DNA of 64,000 nt from Sphingopyxis sp. BSN-002 (GTDB taxonomy: Bacteria > Pseudomonadota > Alphaproteobacteria > Sphingomonadales > Sphingomonadaceae): contig NZ_CP091804.1 in assembly GCF_022024275.1 (NCBI RefSeq), positions 3,552,501 through 3,616,500 on the forward strand, given 5' to 3'. The notes under the pieces are model-generated. The model was not told the DNA's origin, ran no database searches, and worked only from the letters and a program-made list of their open reading frames with translations. The position numbers and the translations under genes were made by a program. Of this stretch, positions 1-8,428 are shown piece by piece. Every line of letters starts with the position of its first letter. Positions within the stretch are counted from its first letter, which is position 1.

Positions 1-1
1 A

Positions 2-736
2 TTGGCCGAGGCCTATGTTTATGCGGGGCGCTTCGACGATGCGGTCGCGCTCGTTTCATCACGCGAACCCGCCGCGGACGCCTATGGGGCGCTGACCGAG
101 GACATGGCTTGGGCGCTGAGCGCCAAAATACGGGCGCTCGACGCCACCGGCCGGCGCGCCGATGCCGACGCCATCTACGAACGCATGGCGTCGGTCGATC
201 CGGGTGACGGTAAGGGGTGGATCGTCAATTTCGTTATCAATCGCGCTATCCGGCTGGTCGGGATCGGCGAAAACGAGCGCGGCCTGATTGCGACCGATAC
301 GGCGGGCAAAATCGCCGAGAATCATGGCAACGACTATGCCCGGGCTCTGGTGCGCAGGACCCGCATCTGTGCGCTCGCCGGACTGGGGCGCAACGACGAA
401 GCAAAGGCGCTGCTTGCCGAGGCAGTCGCGCATAGCGATGATTCGCCGTCATCTGCCGTTCAGGCGATGCTCTGCGTCGGCGCAAATGACGAGGCCGCGA
501 AGGCTGCAAATGCAATGCTCGCCGACCCGGTACAGGCTGGCGAGATGATCGAGGATATGCAGCCGGCTGATTTCTCGCTCTATTCGAACGAGTCCGTTTT
601 GCCCAACGCGGAGACAAGGCTGCGCCGGCGGCCCGATGTCGCGTCGCAGTTCCTGAAAGTTGCGCGTGACATTCCGCGCGACTTCGTCCCGCTTTTCAGC
701 CTTCGCCGGGCCGAGCACCGCGCGGCGACCCCGTAA
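2..736 (+). CDS. C-terminal part of a TPR-like repeat protein (5' end outside window)
   Basis: The reading frame is open from the first bases, so only the C-terminal 244 or so residues are present. It is rich in Ala/Leu helical pairs spaced about 35-40 residues (for example AEAYVYAGRFDDAVALV near the start and ICALAGLGRNDEAKALLAEA in the middle), which resembles tetratricopeptide repeats. The last 60 residues are less regular. It converges on rimO with a 6-bp gap. I do not recognise a specific family, and the N-terminal domain that could define its job is not in the window. Confidence 0.7.
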   Translation: MAEAYVYAGRFDDAVALVSSREPAADAYGALTEDMAWALSAKIRALDATGRRADADAIYERMASVDPGDGKGWIVNFVINRAIRLVGIGENERGLIATDTAGKIAENHGNDYARALVRRTRICALAGLGRNDEAKALLAEAVAHSDDSPSSAVQAMLCVGANDEAAKAANAMLADPVQAGEMIEDMQPADFSLYSNESVLPNAETRLRRRPDVASQFLKVARDIPRDFVPLFSLRRAEHRAATP

Positions 737-742
737 ACCCGG

Positions 743-2113
743 TCAGGCGGTCACGACCCCGAACAGGTCGTGCTCGTCGGCATCCTCGATCTCGACGTCG
801 ACGATATCGCCCGCTTTCAGCGTCGCCGCGACGTCACGCAGATAGACATGGCCGTCGATCTCCGGCGCGTCGGCCTGGCTGCGGCCGGTGGCGCCGATGC
901 TGCCGTCGTCGTCGGCTTCGCCAACTTCGTCGATGATCACGGGGAGCGTGCGGCCGATCTTGGCCTCAAGCTTCGCCGCGCTGATCGCGGCGGTTTTGGC
1001 CATGATGCGCTGGTAGCGCTCTTCCTTGACCTCTTCGGGCACCGGATTGTCGAGCGCATTGGCCTGCGCGCCCGCGACGGGTTCGAAGCGGAAGGCGCCG
1101 ACGCGGTCGAGCTGCGCTTCGTCGAGCCAGTCGAGGAGATACTGGAAATCCGCTTCGGTCTCGCCGGGGAAGCCGACAACGAAGCTCGAGCGTATAGAGA
1201 TGTCGGGGGCGATCGCGCGCCACGCCTTCAGCCGTTCGAGCACCTTCGCCTCGTTCGCGGGGCGCTTCATGCGCTTGAGGACGCTCGGGCTTGCGTGCTG
1301 GAAGGGGATGTCGAGGTAGGGCGTCAGCAGCCCTTCGGCCATCAGCGGGATGACAGCGTCAACGTGCGGGTACGGATAGACATAGTGAAGGCGCGTCCAC
1401 GGCGCGCGGCCTTCGCTGGTACGGAGTTGGCCGAGTTCGCGGGCGAGGTCGGTCATATGCGCGCGCACCTCGCGGCCGTGCCACTGGCGCGGGTCGTGCT
1501 TGATATCGACACCATAGGCCGAGGTGTCCTGGCTGATCACCAGCAGTTCCTTCGTGCCCGCAGCGACGAGCTTTTCGGCCTCGCGCAGTACCGCGTCGAT
1601 GCGGCGGCTGACGAGTTTGCCGCGCAGGTCGGGGATGATGCAGAAGGAGCAGCTGTGGTTGCAGCCTTCGCTGATCTTCAGATAGCTGTAATGGCGCGGG
1701 GTCAGCTTCAGCCCGCCCTCGGGGACGAGGTCGATGAAGGGGCCTTGCGTCGGCGGCGCGGCATCATGGACGGCGTCGACGACCTGCTCATACTGATGCG
1801 CGCCGGTGACCGCGAGGACGTTCGGGAAACGCGCGCGGATGACCTCGGCCTCGTTGCCCATGCAGCCGGTGACGATGACGCGGCCGTTCTCGGCCATCGC
1901 TTCGCCGATCGCTTCGAGGCTTTCTTCCTTGGCGGAATCGAGGAAGCCGCAGGTGTTGACGAGCACGACGTCGGCGCCCGCATAGTCGGGCGAGAGGCCA
2001 TAGCCGTCGGCGCGCAGCTTGGTGAGAATCCGTTCGCTGTCGACGAGCGCCTTCGGGCAGCCGAGCGAAACCATGCCGACCTTCGGCTGGGTGGGGAGGG
2101 TTTTGACTGTCAT
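743..2113 (-). CDS. rimO: Ribosomal protein S12 methylthiotransferase RimO
   Basis: This radical-SAM enzyme adds a methylthio group to the conserved Asp of ribosomal protein S12 using SAM and two [4Fe-4S] clusters. The 456-residue product has the three N-terminal cluster cysteines (C19 in [13 protein letters not shown]55 in NTCGF, C84 in TGCMG), then the radical-SAM CxxxCxxC at 151-158 (CNHSCSFC). It ends in a TRAM-type domain ([16 protein letters not shown] to LFGVVTA). [12 protein letters not shown] is typical of RimO rather than MiaB. Length is normal for the family. It converges with the preceding repeat protein and lies just downstream of a hydrolase gene on the same strand. Confidence 0.96.
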   Translation of the reverse strand: MTVKTLPTQPKVGMVSLGCPKALVDSERILTKLRADGYGLSPDYAGADVVLVNTCGFLDSAKEESLEAIGEAMAENGRVIVTGCMGNEAEVIRARFPNVLAVTGAHQYEQVVDAVHDAAPPTQGPFIDLVPEGGLKLTPRHYSYLKISEGCNHSCSFCIIPDLRGKLVSRRIDAVLREAEKLVAAGTKELLVISQDTSAYGVDIKHDPRQWHGREVRAHMTDLARELGQLRTSEGRAPWTRLHYVYPYPHVDAVIPLMAEGLLTPYLDIPFQHASPSVLKRMKRPANEAKVLERLKAWRAIAPDISIRSSFVVGFPGETEADFQYLLDWLDEAQLDRVGAFRFEPVAGAQANALDNPVPEEVKEERYQRIMAKTAAISAAKLEAKIGRTLPVIIDEVGEADDDGSIGATGRSQADAPEIDGHVYLRDVAATLKAGDIVDVEIEDADEHDLFGVVTA

Positions 2114-2132
2114 GATTGGCGGCGCCCCTAGT

Positions 2133-2852
2133 CTATTTTTCGGGCTTTGTCACGCCTGCCAATGTGTCCGCGATGATCCGCCACACCCGCGGGGCGATGC
2201 CGAGGCCGAGGTGGGTGACGTCGACCTTTATGTTGCGGGCCTGCGGGTTGTAGATGTCGACCGCGATATCGGGGCCGACGATGCCGTCGCGGTCGGAATA
2301 GATAACCGTGAGAGGCTGGGTCAGACCCTTGAGGTTGCGCGCATGGATCTCGCGCTCGATGGCGTCGAAATCGCGCCCCGCGAAGCGCTGCGCGAGCGCG
2401 GTATATTTGGGGCCGCCTATTATGGGCGTGCCCATCGTGATGATCTCGCGGACGAGATGCGGATAGGCGCGAGCGGTTTCGCGTGCGATCACCCCGCCGA
2501 GGCTCCAGCCGATCAGCGTCAGCGGCGCGCCGCCGGTCTTTACCCATTCGATGGCTTGCGCCGCGAAGCGTTCGACATCGGCGGCGACGCGGCCGTTGTT
2601 GCGGCCCATGCCCCAGTCGCGGACGTGATAGCCGAGATGACGCAGATACGCCTCCAGCGGCCGCATCGACAGCTCGCTCGCGCCATAGCCGGGGAGGAGG
2701 GCAATCGGGCGCCCGTCGCCGCCCGGCGCGCCGATCAGATGATAGCCGCCAAGGCCGAAGCGGATCATGTCGAACGGCAGCGCGAACTCGCCGAGCGTCG
2801 CGAGCTTGCTCGGCGGTTTCAGCCCTTCAGGAAGCGGAACGTCGCGGGGCAT
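2133..2852 (-). CDS. Alpha/beta-hydrolase (lipase-like)
   Basis: The 239-residue cytosolic protein has an alpha/beta-hydrolase fold. LLPGYGAS forms the oxyanion-side strand and turn, and GWSLGG near residue 113 is the nucleophile elbow with the catalytic Ser. YSDRDGIVG carries a candidate acid and DVTHLGLG the candidate His. No substrate can be assigned. The ATG at 2852 follows a GGGAGAAGG ribosome-binding site. It is 19 bp upstream of rimO on the same strand and may be co-transcribed with it. Confidence 0.85.
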   Translation of the reverse strand: MPRDVPLPEGLKPPSKLATLGEFALPFDMIRFGLGGYHLIGAPGGDGRPIALLPGYGASELSMRPLEAYLRHLGYHVRDWGMGRNNGRVAADVERFAAQAIEWVKTGGAPLTLIGWSLGGVIARETARAYPHLVREIITMGTPIIGGPKYTALAQRFAGRDFDAIEREIHARNLKGLTQPLTVIYSDRDGIVGPDIAVDIYNPQARNIKVDVTHLGLGIAPRVWRIIADTLAGVTKPEK

Positions 2853-2916
2853 CGCCTTCTCCCTCTTGCCGCCCTATAGCTTGGCCGATTGCAGACATTT
2901 AGGGAAGGGGACGCGG

Positions 2917-3243
2917 GTGATCGGCGTATTGGCGGCAGTTTCGGCGGCGATGGCGGTGGCGGCGGGCGCGTTCGGCGCGCATGGCGCCGCGGGGCCGCAG
3001 GAGGCCGAATGGCTGCGCACTGGCGGGATGTACCAGCTCGTTCACGCGGTCGCAGCGCTCGCGATCATGGGCTTCGCACGCGGCCCGGCGATCACCTTGC
3101 TGATCGGCGGTGCGATCTTCTCGATCACGCTCTATGCGATGGCGCTGGGCGCGCCGAAATGGTTCGGCGCGATCACGCCGATCGGCGGCACCTTGCTGAT
3201 CGTGGGCTGGCTCTGGGCTGCCTGGCTTTACTGGCGCGCCTAA
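2917..3243 (+). CDS. DUF423 family small membrane protein
   Basis: The 108-residue product has about four hydrophobic segments and the DUF423 signature near the N-terminus (VAAGAFGAHG followed by a GGMYQLVHA block). DUF423 proteins are inner-membrane proteins of unknown function, E. coli YgdD being one. The frame extends back to 2767 over the divergent hydrolase. The GTG at 2917, preceded by AGGGAAGGGG, puts the start where family members start. It converges on the channel gene with a 4-bp overlap at the stop codons. Confidence 0.85.
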   Translation: MIGVLAAVSAAMAVAAGAFGAHGAAGPQEAEWLRTGGMYQLVHAVAALAIMGFARGPAITLLIGGAIFSITLYAMALGAPKWFGAITPIGGTLLIVGWLWAAWLYWRA

Positions 3244-4295
3244 TCGGCTTCGCACGTTTCGCAGTTGATGACCTCGACGATCATGTCGCCGGGTTCGAGC
3301 TTCTGCACTTCGGGTTCCCAGAAGCCATAGGGTTTGCCGGCACGGTAGATGCGGAGACCACGCCCGCCGCTCGCTAGCTGGTCGAGGCTGCGGCCGATCT
3401 CCTCGGCACTGACCTTGCGTTCGCGCAGCTGCACCTTGCCGCCGACCGCCGCGAGGTCTGCCATATAGTCGGCGACATGCGCGCCCTGCGCCGATCCGGC
3501 GAGAAGCAGGCCGGTGAAGCTGACCGGGTTGATGACATTGTTCGCACCCGCTTGCCGCGCGAGCAATTCATTGTCCTGCGCGCGGATGACGACGCTGATC
3601 GGTACATGCGGCGCGAGGTGGCGGACGGTGAGCACGATCAGGATCGAGGTGTCGTCGCGCCCCGCCGAGACGAGCACAGAATGCGCCTCGGCGATCCGCA
3701 CGTCGACGAGCGTGTCGTCGTTCGACGCATCGCCCTCCAGCACGTTGCAGCCTGCGGCTTCCGCCGCGTTGATGCGGTTTCGCGCCTGATCGATGACGAC
3801 GATGCACGACGGATCGGTGCCGCGCGCGATCAGTTCGCGGACGGCTTCCGCGCCGCTGGTCCCATAGCCGAGGACGACATAATGGTCGGTGAGCTTTGCC
3901 TGAATGCGGGCCATACGCCATTTATCCCATGTGCGCTTGATTGCGAATTGATAGGCGGTGCCGACGAAGATGAAGAGCACCGCAATGCGGATCGGGGTGA
4001 CGATCACCGCCTCGATCAGTCGCGAGCGGTCGGACACTGGCGCGATGTCGCCGAAGCCCGTCGTGGTGACCGAAATCATCGTGAAATAGACGACATCGAG
4101 AAAGCTTATCTGGCCGTCGTGACTGTCCTTGAGGCCCGCGCGGTCGATCCAGTGGACGAGTACGACGATCGCGATCAGGAAGAAGGCGAGGCCAAGCCGC
4201 GCGGTGAGGTCGGCCCAGATCGGCCATTTCGCGGCGCGACGGAGGGTGTGAAAGCCGCTCTGGAGCGAGAGCTTGGGGTTGCGTTTCTTGCTCAT
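3240..4295 (-). CDS. Two-TM potassium channel with RCK (TrkA-N) domain
   Basis: The 351-residue inner-membrane protein has TM1 at about 33-50, a pore loop with the selectivity-filter-like TTTGFGD at 77-83, and TM2 at about 92-116. A cytoplasmic RCK Rossmann domain follows, beginning VLGYGTSG at 141-148. The C-terminal part resembles TrkA-C. This is the MthK/Kch-like architecture, so it is probably a ligand-gated K+ channel. Its ATG overlaps the stop of the upstream nlpD-like gene as ATGA, so it is the last gene of a serS-surE-nlpD-like operon. Confidence 0.9.
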   Translation of the reverse strand: MSKKRNPKLSLQSGFHTLRRAAKWPIWADLTARLGLAFFLIAIVVLVHWIDRAGLKDSHDGQISFLDVVYFTMISVTTTGFGDIAPVSDRSRLIEAVIVTPIRIAVLFIFVGTAYQFAIKRTWDKWRMARIQAKLTDHYVVLGYGTSGAEAVRELIARGTDPSCIVVIDQARNRINAAEAAGCNVLEGDASNDDTLVDVRIAEAHSVLVSAGRDDTSILIVLTVRHLAPHVPISVVIRAQDNELLARQAGANNVINPVSFTGLLLAGSAQGAHVADYMADLAAVGGKVQLRERKVSAEEIGRSLDQLASGGRGLRIYRAGKPYGFWEPEVQKLEPGDMIVEVINCETCEAD

Positions 4296-5362
4296 CGCGC
4301 AGGCAACTGTTTCAGCGGGTCGACCGGGGTGCGGTTCTTGCGGAGCTGGAAATGGAGCTGCGGGGTCTGCACCTGACCGCTCGCGCCCGACAGGCCGATC
4401 ACGTCGCCCGCCTTCACCGCCTGTCCGCGCCGGACGTCGATCTGCCCGGCGTGGCCATAGGCGCTGACCCAGCCGCTGCCATGGTCGATCAGGATCAGCC
4501 CGCCATAGACGGCGATCTGGTCGCCGGCATAGGCGACGACGCCGTTCGCGGTGGCATGGATCGGCGTACCCTTCGGCGCGGCGATGTTGATTCCGTCGTT
4601 GACCTTCCCCGGCGCGAGCGGGCCGAACTTGCCGATGATCTTGCCCGTGAGCGGCCAGACGAAGCGGCCGGTAAAGGCCGCAGGCGTGGCGATGGCCGTC
4701 GTCACCGGCTTTCGGGGCGCGGCGCTGGCGACCGCGGCGGCGCCCTTCGGCCCGAGCGCCGGCTGGCTGCCGGTCGCGATATCGTCGATGTCGAGCCGGA
4801 AGGCTTTGGCGCGCGAGGCGAGGTCGACGGTTGCGGGAGGCTGCGGCACCGCATGGCCCGGCAGGCGCAGTCGCTGGCCGACGCGCAGGATATAGGGCTC
4901 GCTGAGCGCGTTGACCGTAATCACCTCGCCCCAGTCGACGCCATAGGCGCGCGCGATGCCGATCCCGGTCTCGCCTGCCGCAACGCGGTGATAGAGCCCG
5001 GCGGGAATGCGGAGCTGCTGTCCGGCGCGGAGCGTGTACGGCGCCGCGAGGTCGTTCTCCATCGCGATCGCTTCGGAACCGGCGCCGCTCATCTCGCCGA
5101 TCGAGCGGAGCGTGTCGCCGGGGCGCACGGTGTAGCTGGTCGCGGTCACTTGCCTTGCGTTGGTCGCGACGGGTTTCAGCGTCCAGGTCGGCTGTGCATC
5201 TCCGCCGACGACCCCGACCGACTGGCGCTCATAGTCGGATGCGACCGGTTGGTTCGCTGATTGCGGCGCGGCGGGGCGGGGCGCCGGCGCGGTCGAAGCG
5301 GGAATGCAGCCCGCCAGCGTAGCGCTGGACGCAAGCAGTAGAAAATATCGTGACGGCCCCAT
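4292..5362 (-). CDS. nlpD: NlpD-like lipoprotein, two LysM domains plus degenerate LytM (M23) domain
   Basis: The 356-residue product starts with a lipoprotein signal (LAGC, Cys19). LysM peptidoglycan-binding domains lie at about 77-120 and 124-167, and an M23/LytM domain at 233-345. Active M23 enzymes have HxGxD at the first zinc site. Here residues 255-259 read NDGIN, so both ligands are replaced, while H304 and H337 remain. Degenerate LytM proteins such as E. coli NlpD and EnvC activate amidases that split septal peptidoglycan, and this is the likely role. The start at 5362 gives the lipobox. It lies 32 bp downstream of surE, as nlpD lies near surE in enterobacteria, but pcm and rpoS are absent here. 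Confidence 0.9.
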   Translation of the reverse strand: MGPSRYFLLLASSATLAGCIPASTAPAPRPAAPQSANQPVASDYERQSVGVVGGDAQPTWTLKPVATNARQVTATSYTVRPGDTLRSIGEMSGAGSEAIAMENDLAAPYTLRAGQQLRIPAGLYHRVAAGETGIGIARAYGVDWGEVITVNALSEPYILRVGQRLRLPGHAVPQPPATVDLASRAKAFRLDIDDIATGSQPALGPKGAAAVASAAPRKPVTTAIATPAAFTGRFVWPLTGKIIGKFGPLAPGKVNDGINIAAPKGTPIHATANGVVAYAGDQIAVYGGLILIDHGSGWVSAYGHAGQIDVRRGQAVKAGDVIGLSGASGQVQTPQLHFQLRKNRTPVDPLKQLPAR

Positions 5363-5394
5363 GGCATTCCTTTGCCAAAGCAAAGGGATGAAAG

Positions 5395-6171
5395 CTAGCC
5401 GGCCTTTTCCTCCGCATAGGCGCCGCGCAGCGATGCGAGCGAGGCATCGTGTGTCAGGTCGAGCTGGAGCGGAGTGACCGAGATATGGTTGTCGTCGATC
5501 GCCTCGAGGTCGCTGTCGTGGCCGAGGCTGTGCTCGATGCCGTGGAGCCCGAACCAGTAATAGCGATAGCCGCGCGGATCGGTGCCCTCGACGATCGAGC
5601 CTCGGCCATAGTCGTGGAATCCCTGCCGCGTGACGCGGATGCCCTGCACCTCGGCGGCGGGAATCGCGGGAAAGTTGACGTTGATCAGTGTGCGCGGCGG
5701 CATCGCCATGTCGAGCAGCGGGCGTAGCACCTTCGCGCCCCAGACTTCGGCAGCCTCGAAGGGGACGCTGTCGCCCATGCCTTCCTTTGCATAAACCTGG
5801 CTGAGCGCGATCGAGCGGATGCCGGCAAGCGCGCCCTCGATCGCCGCCGATACGGTGCCCGAATAGGTGATGTCGTCGCCGAGATTCGCACCGCGATTGA
5901 CGCCCGACAGGATCAGGTCGGGCTTTTCGGGCATCAGCTTGCCGATCGCCATCATCACCGAATCGGTCGGCGTGCCGCTGCACGACCAGCGCCGCTCGCC
6001 ATGCTGACGGATGCGCACCGGGCGCGAGAGGGTGAGCGAGTGGCCGGCGCCCGACTGTTCCTCGGCGGGTGCGCAGACCCAGATATCGTCCGAAAGCTCG
6101 CGCGCGATCGCTTCGAGCACGGCCATGCCGGGGGCGTGATAGCCGTCGTCGTTGGTAAGCAGGATGCGCAT
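5395..6171 (-). CDS. surE: 5'/3'-nucleotidase SurE
   Basis: SurE is a metal-dependent survival-protein nucleotidase acting on nucleoside monophosphates. The 258-residue product begins [15 protein letters not shown], which carries the metal-binding DD pair. It continues with SGVNRGANLGDDITYSGT, the second conserved metal/phosphate region. The ATG at 6171 shares a base with the serS stop codon (TGATG), so the two are probably translationally coupled. The frame stays open upstream into serS but the family start is clear. Confidence 0.95.
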   Translation of the reverse strand: MRILLTNDDGYHAPGMAVLEAIARELSDDIWVCAPAEEQSGAGHSLTLSRPVRIRQHGERRWSCSGTPTDSVMMAIGKLMPEKPDLILSGVNRGANLGDDITYSGTVSAAIEGALAGIRSIALSQVYAKEGMGDSVPFEAAEVWGAKVLRPLLDMAMPPRTLINVNFPAIPAAEVQGIRVTRQGFHDYGRGSIVEGTDPRGYRYYWFGLHGIEHSLGHDSDLEAIDDNHISVTPLQLDLTHDASLASLRGAYAEEKAG

Positions 6172-7451
6172 CAGGCCGCGGGTTCCAGTTTCGTGATGCC
6201 GCCCATATAGGGCAGCAAGGCGGCCGGGATCGTGACGCTGCCGTCGGCCTGCTGATAATTCTCGAGGATCGCGACCAGCGTTCGACCCACTGCCAAACCC
6301 GATCCGTTCAGCGTGTGGACGAACTCGTTGCCCTTTGCCTCTTCGCGGCGGAAACGCGTGTTCATGCGGCGCGCTTGGAAGTCGCCGCAGTTCGAGCAGC
6401 TCGAAATCTCCCGGTAGCTGTCCTGTCCCGGCAGCCAGACTTCGAGGTCGTAGGTCTTGCGTGCGGCAAAGCCCATGTCGCCGCTGCACAGCAACATCTT
6501 GCGATAGGGAAGTTCGAGGGCTTCCAGTATCTTCTCGGCGGCTCTTGTCTTGCGTTCGAGTTCGGCATCGCTGTCCTCGGGACGGACGATCGAAACGAGC
6601 TCGACCTTCCAGAACTGGTGCTGGCGTATATAACCGCGCGTGTCGCGACCAGCCGAGCCGGCTTCGGAACGGAAGCAGGGGGTGAGCGCGGTCATCCGGA
6701 TCGGCAGCTCGCCCTCGGGCAGGATTTCCTCGCGCACCGCATTGGTCAGGCTCATCTCGGAGGTCGAGATGAGCCAGCGCCCGTCGGTGGTCTGAAACAG
6801 GTCCTCGCGGAATTTCGGCAGCTGGGTTGTGCCGAACGCGGCTTCATCGCGGACCATCAACGGCGTCGCGCATTCGACATAGCCGGGCTCGCCGGTCTGC
6901 ATGTCGAGCATGAACTGGCCGATCGCGCGTTCGAGCCGCGCCATCTGGCCTTTCAGGAAGGCGAAGCGTGCGCCCGACATTTTTGCTGCGGTCTCGAAGT
7001 CGAGACCGAGCGCCGGAGCGAAATCGGCATGCTCCTGCGGAGTGAAGTCGAACGTCCGCGGGGTTCCCCAGCGCGAAATCTCGACATTGCCTTCCTCATC
7101 CTCGCCATCGGGAACGTCGGCGGCCGGAATGTTCGGGAGCGCGGCAAGGATGTCCTGCAACGCGGCGAGTTGTTCGCGTTCGGCCTCTTCCTTTGCGGGA
7201 AGGCTGGCCTTGAGCCCGGCGACCTCGGCCTTCAGCGCTTCGGCCTTGTCCTTGTCGCCCTGCGCCATCGCCCGGCCGATCAGTTTCGAGGCTTCGTTCC
7301 GGCGCGCGAGCGAGCCCTGAATCTCGGTCTGCAGGGCGCGAAGCGATGCGTCTGCCGCCACAATTTGTGCGGACAGGGGGGCGAGGCCACGGCGCGCGAG
7401 GCCAGCGTCGAATGCTTCGGGATTATCCCGGATCAGGCGGATATCGTGCAT
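6171..7451 (-). CDS. serS: Seryl-tRNA synthetase
   Basis: SerS charges tRNA-Ser with serine. The 426-residue product has the N-terminal antiparallel coiled-coil tRNA-binding arm (about residues 30-100, rich in Lys/Glu/Ala). The class II catalytic core follows, with motif 2 as [14 protein letters not shown] and motif 3 as [16 protein letters not shown]. The ATG at 7451 ([18 protein letters not shown]) matches the family N-terminus. It is the first gene of a minus-strand operon leading into surE, nlpD-like and the K+ channel. Confidence 0.97.
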   Translation of the reverse strand: MHDIRLIRDNPEAFDAGLARRGLAPLSAQIVAADASLRALQTEIQGSLARRNEASKLIGRAMAQGDKDKAEALKAEVAGLKASLPAKEEAEREQLAALQDILAALPNIPAADVPDGEDEEGNVEISRWGTPRTFDFTPQEHADFAPALGLDFETAAKMSGARFAFLKGQMARLERAIGQFMLDMQTGEPGYVECATPLMVRDEAAFGTTQLPKFREDLFQTTDGRWLISTSEMSLTNAVREEILPEGELPIRMTALTPCFRSEAGSAGRDTRGYIRQHQFWKVELVSIVRPEDSDAELERKTRAAEKILEALELPYRKMLLCSGDMGFAARKTYDLEVWLPGQDSYREISSCSNCGDFQARRMNTRFRREEAKGNEFVHTLNGSGLAVGRTLVAILENYQQADGSVTIPAALLPYMGGITKLEPAA

Positions 7452-7494
7452 GCGCCGCGCTATGGCGGGGCCGCCCGCGCGGCGCAAGCCCGGT

Positions 7495-7959
7495 TTAGCG
7501 TTCGACGAGCCTGGCGAGCTGGCCGATCGCGGTACCCCAGCCCTCGTAAAAGCCCATCTCGTCATGCTTGGCGCTGTCCTCGGGGCTCTTGTGCAGCACC
7601 CGCGCTGCATAGAGCGTGCCGCCCTCCTGTGGTTCGAAGGTCAGGATCGCGGTCAGCGCGAGCCAGGGTTCGACGGGCTGCCAGCCTTCGGTCATCACCG
7701 TCGTGAAAACCAGTTTCCGCTCGGGGATCGCTTCGAGGAAACAGCCGTCGACATGTGGCTGAAAGTCGGCCGCGCCTTCCTCGCGCATCCGCGTGACGAA
7801 GCCGCCGCCGGGGCGCAGGTCGAGCGTGTCGACGCGGCATTCGATCGGCGCGGGAATCCACCACTGTGCCAGTTTCACTGGATCGCTCCAGGCATCCCAT
7901 ACCACCGCGGGCGATGCCTTGATCAGGCGGGAGATATTGAGTTCGGTTTCGTTGCTCAC
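7495..7959 (-). CDS. SRPBCC (AHSA1-like) domain protein
   Basis: The 154-residue protein belongs to the START/AHSA1 superfamily of hydrophobic-ligand-binding folds. [18 protein letters not shown] is the N-terminal signature, followed by WWIPAP, the strand-rich middle and the C-terminal helix [18 protein letters not shown]. It starts with GTG at 7959 after a GGAG site, and the GTG overlaps the TGA of the upstream ArsR gene (GTGA). ArsR-SRPBCC pairs are common. The ligand is unknown. Confidence 0.88.
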   Translation of the reverse strand: MSNETELNISRLIKASPAVVWDAWSDPVKLAQWWIPAPIECRVDTLDLRPGGGFVTRMREEGAADFQPHVDGCFLEAIPERKLVFTTVMTEGWQPVEPWLALTAILTFEPQEGGTLYAARVLHKSPEDSAKHDEMGFYEGWGTAIGQLARLVER

Positions 7960-8297
7960 GGCTTTTTCTCCTGAGGGTTTTGCGATTCGACGAAGGCGGC
8001 GAGCCGGTCGGTCCGGCCGGCCCAGACCGCGCGTTGCTCTGCAAGCCATCCCTCGGCGGCGGCGAGCCGTTCTTCGTTGATATGGCAAGTTCGCACGCGG
8101 CCCTGTTTTTCGGACCGGATCAGCCCCGAACCTTCGAGCACCGTCAGATGTTTCAGAAAGGCGGGGAGGCCCATTTCGAAGGGCTCGGCGAGCCGCGTCA
8201 CCGGGGCGGGGCTTTTGAGGAGGCGGCTGATCACCGCGCGCCGTGTCGGATCGGCGAGCGCGTGAAAGACCGTGTCGAGGCTGTGTTGGTTCACCAT
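7956..8297 (-). CDS. ArsR-type winged-helix repressor
   Basis: The 113-residue protein has the ArsR/SmtB winged helix: DTVFHALADPTRRAVISRLL, then the recognition helix region (AFLKHLTVLEGSGLI) and the wing (RSEKQGRVRTCHI). It has no cysteine metal site of the ArsR type, so it is more like the SdpR-like regulators paired with SRPBCC proteins. I chose the ATG at 8297 rather than 8333. A strong -10 ends 7 nt upstream, so transcription should begin at or next to this ATG. Confidence 0.9.
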   Translation of the reverse strand: MVNQHSLDTVFHALADPTRRAVISRLLKSPAPVTRLAEPFEMGLPAFLKHLTVLEGSGLIRSEKQGRVRTCHINEERLAAAEGWLAEQRAVWAGRTDRLAAFVESQNPQEKKP

Positions 8298-8304
8298 GTG
8301 GAGA

Positions 8305-8333
8305 ACTATAGTAAATAGTTTACCGGTTGGCAA
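8305..8333 (-). promoter_or_regulatory. Promoter with embedded palindromic operator for the ArsR-SRPBCC operon
   Basis: On the minus strand TTGCCA (8333-8328), a 17-bp spacer and TATAGT (8310-8305) form a good sigma70-type promoter. Two overlapping inverted repeats lie in it: GTAAA-N3-TTTAC at 8311-8323 and AACTAT-N5-ATAGTT at 8304-8320. A repressor bound there would block polymerase, so autorepression by the ArsR protein is likely (inference). The predicted start site falls at 8298-8297, giving an essentially leaderless mRNA. Confidence 0.7.
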
Positions 8334-8353
8334 ACTAAATGATCGCGCACATG

Positions 8354-8383
8354 AAAAGAGGGCCGCCCCGAAGAGCGGCCCTC
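8354..8383 (-). terminator. Rho-independent terminator of the low-complexity protein gene
   Basis: GAGGGCCGC and GCGGCCCTC form a perfect 9-bp stem (8358-8366 with 8375-8383) around an 8-nt loop. On the minus strand it is followed by TTTT (8357-8354). It sits 46 bp past the stop codon of the minus-strand gene at 8429-9595. Confidence 0.85.
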
Positions 8384-8428
8384 AGTAAGGTGGTCGGGTT
8401 AGCCCCCCCAACCGCCAGTGGATCCGGT

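Noticed and set aside
770..2131. 453-codon plus-strand frame opposite rimO
   Set aside because: It is a shadow of the rimO coding sequence with biased composition and no family motifs.
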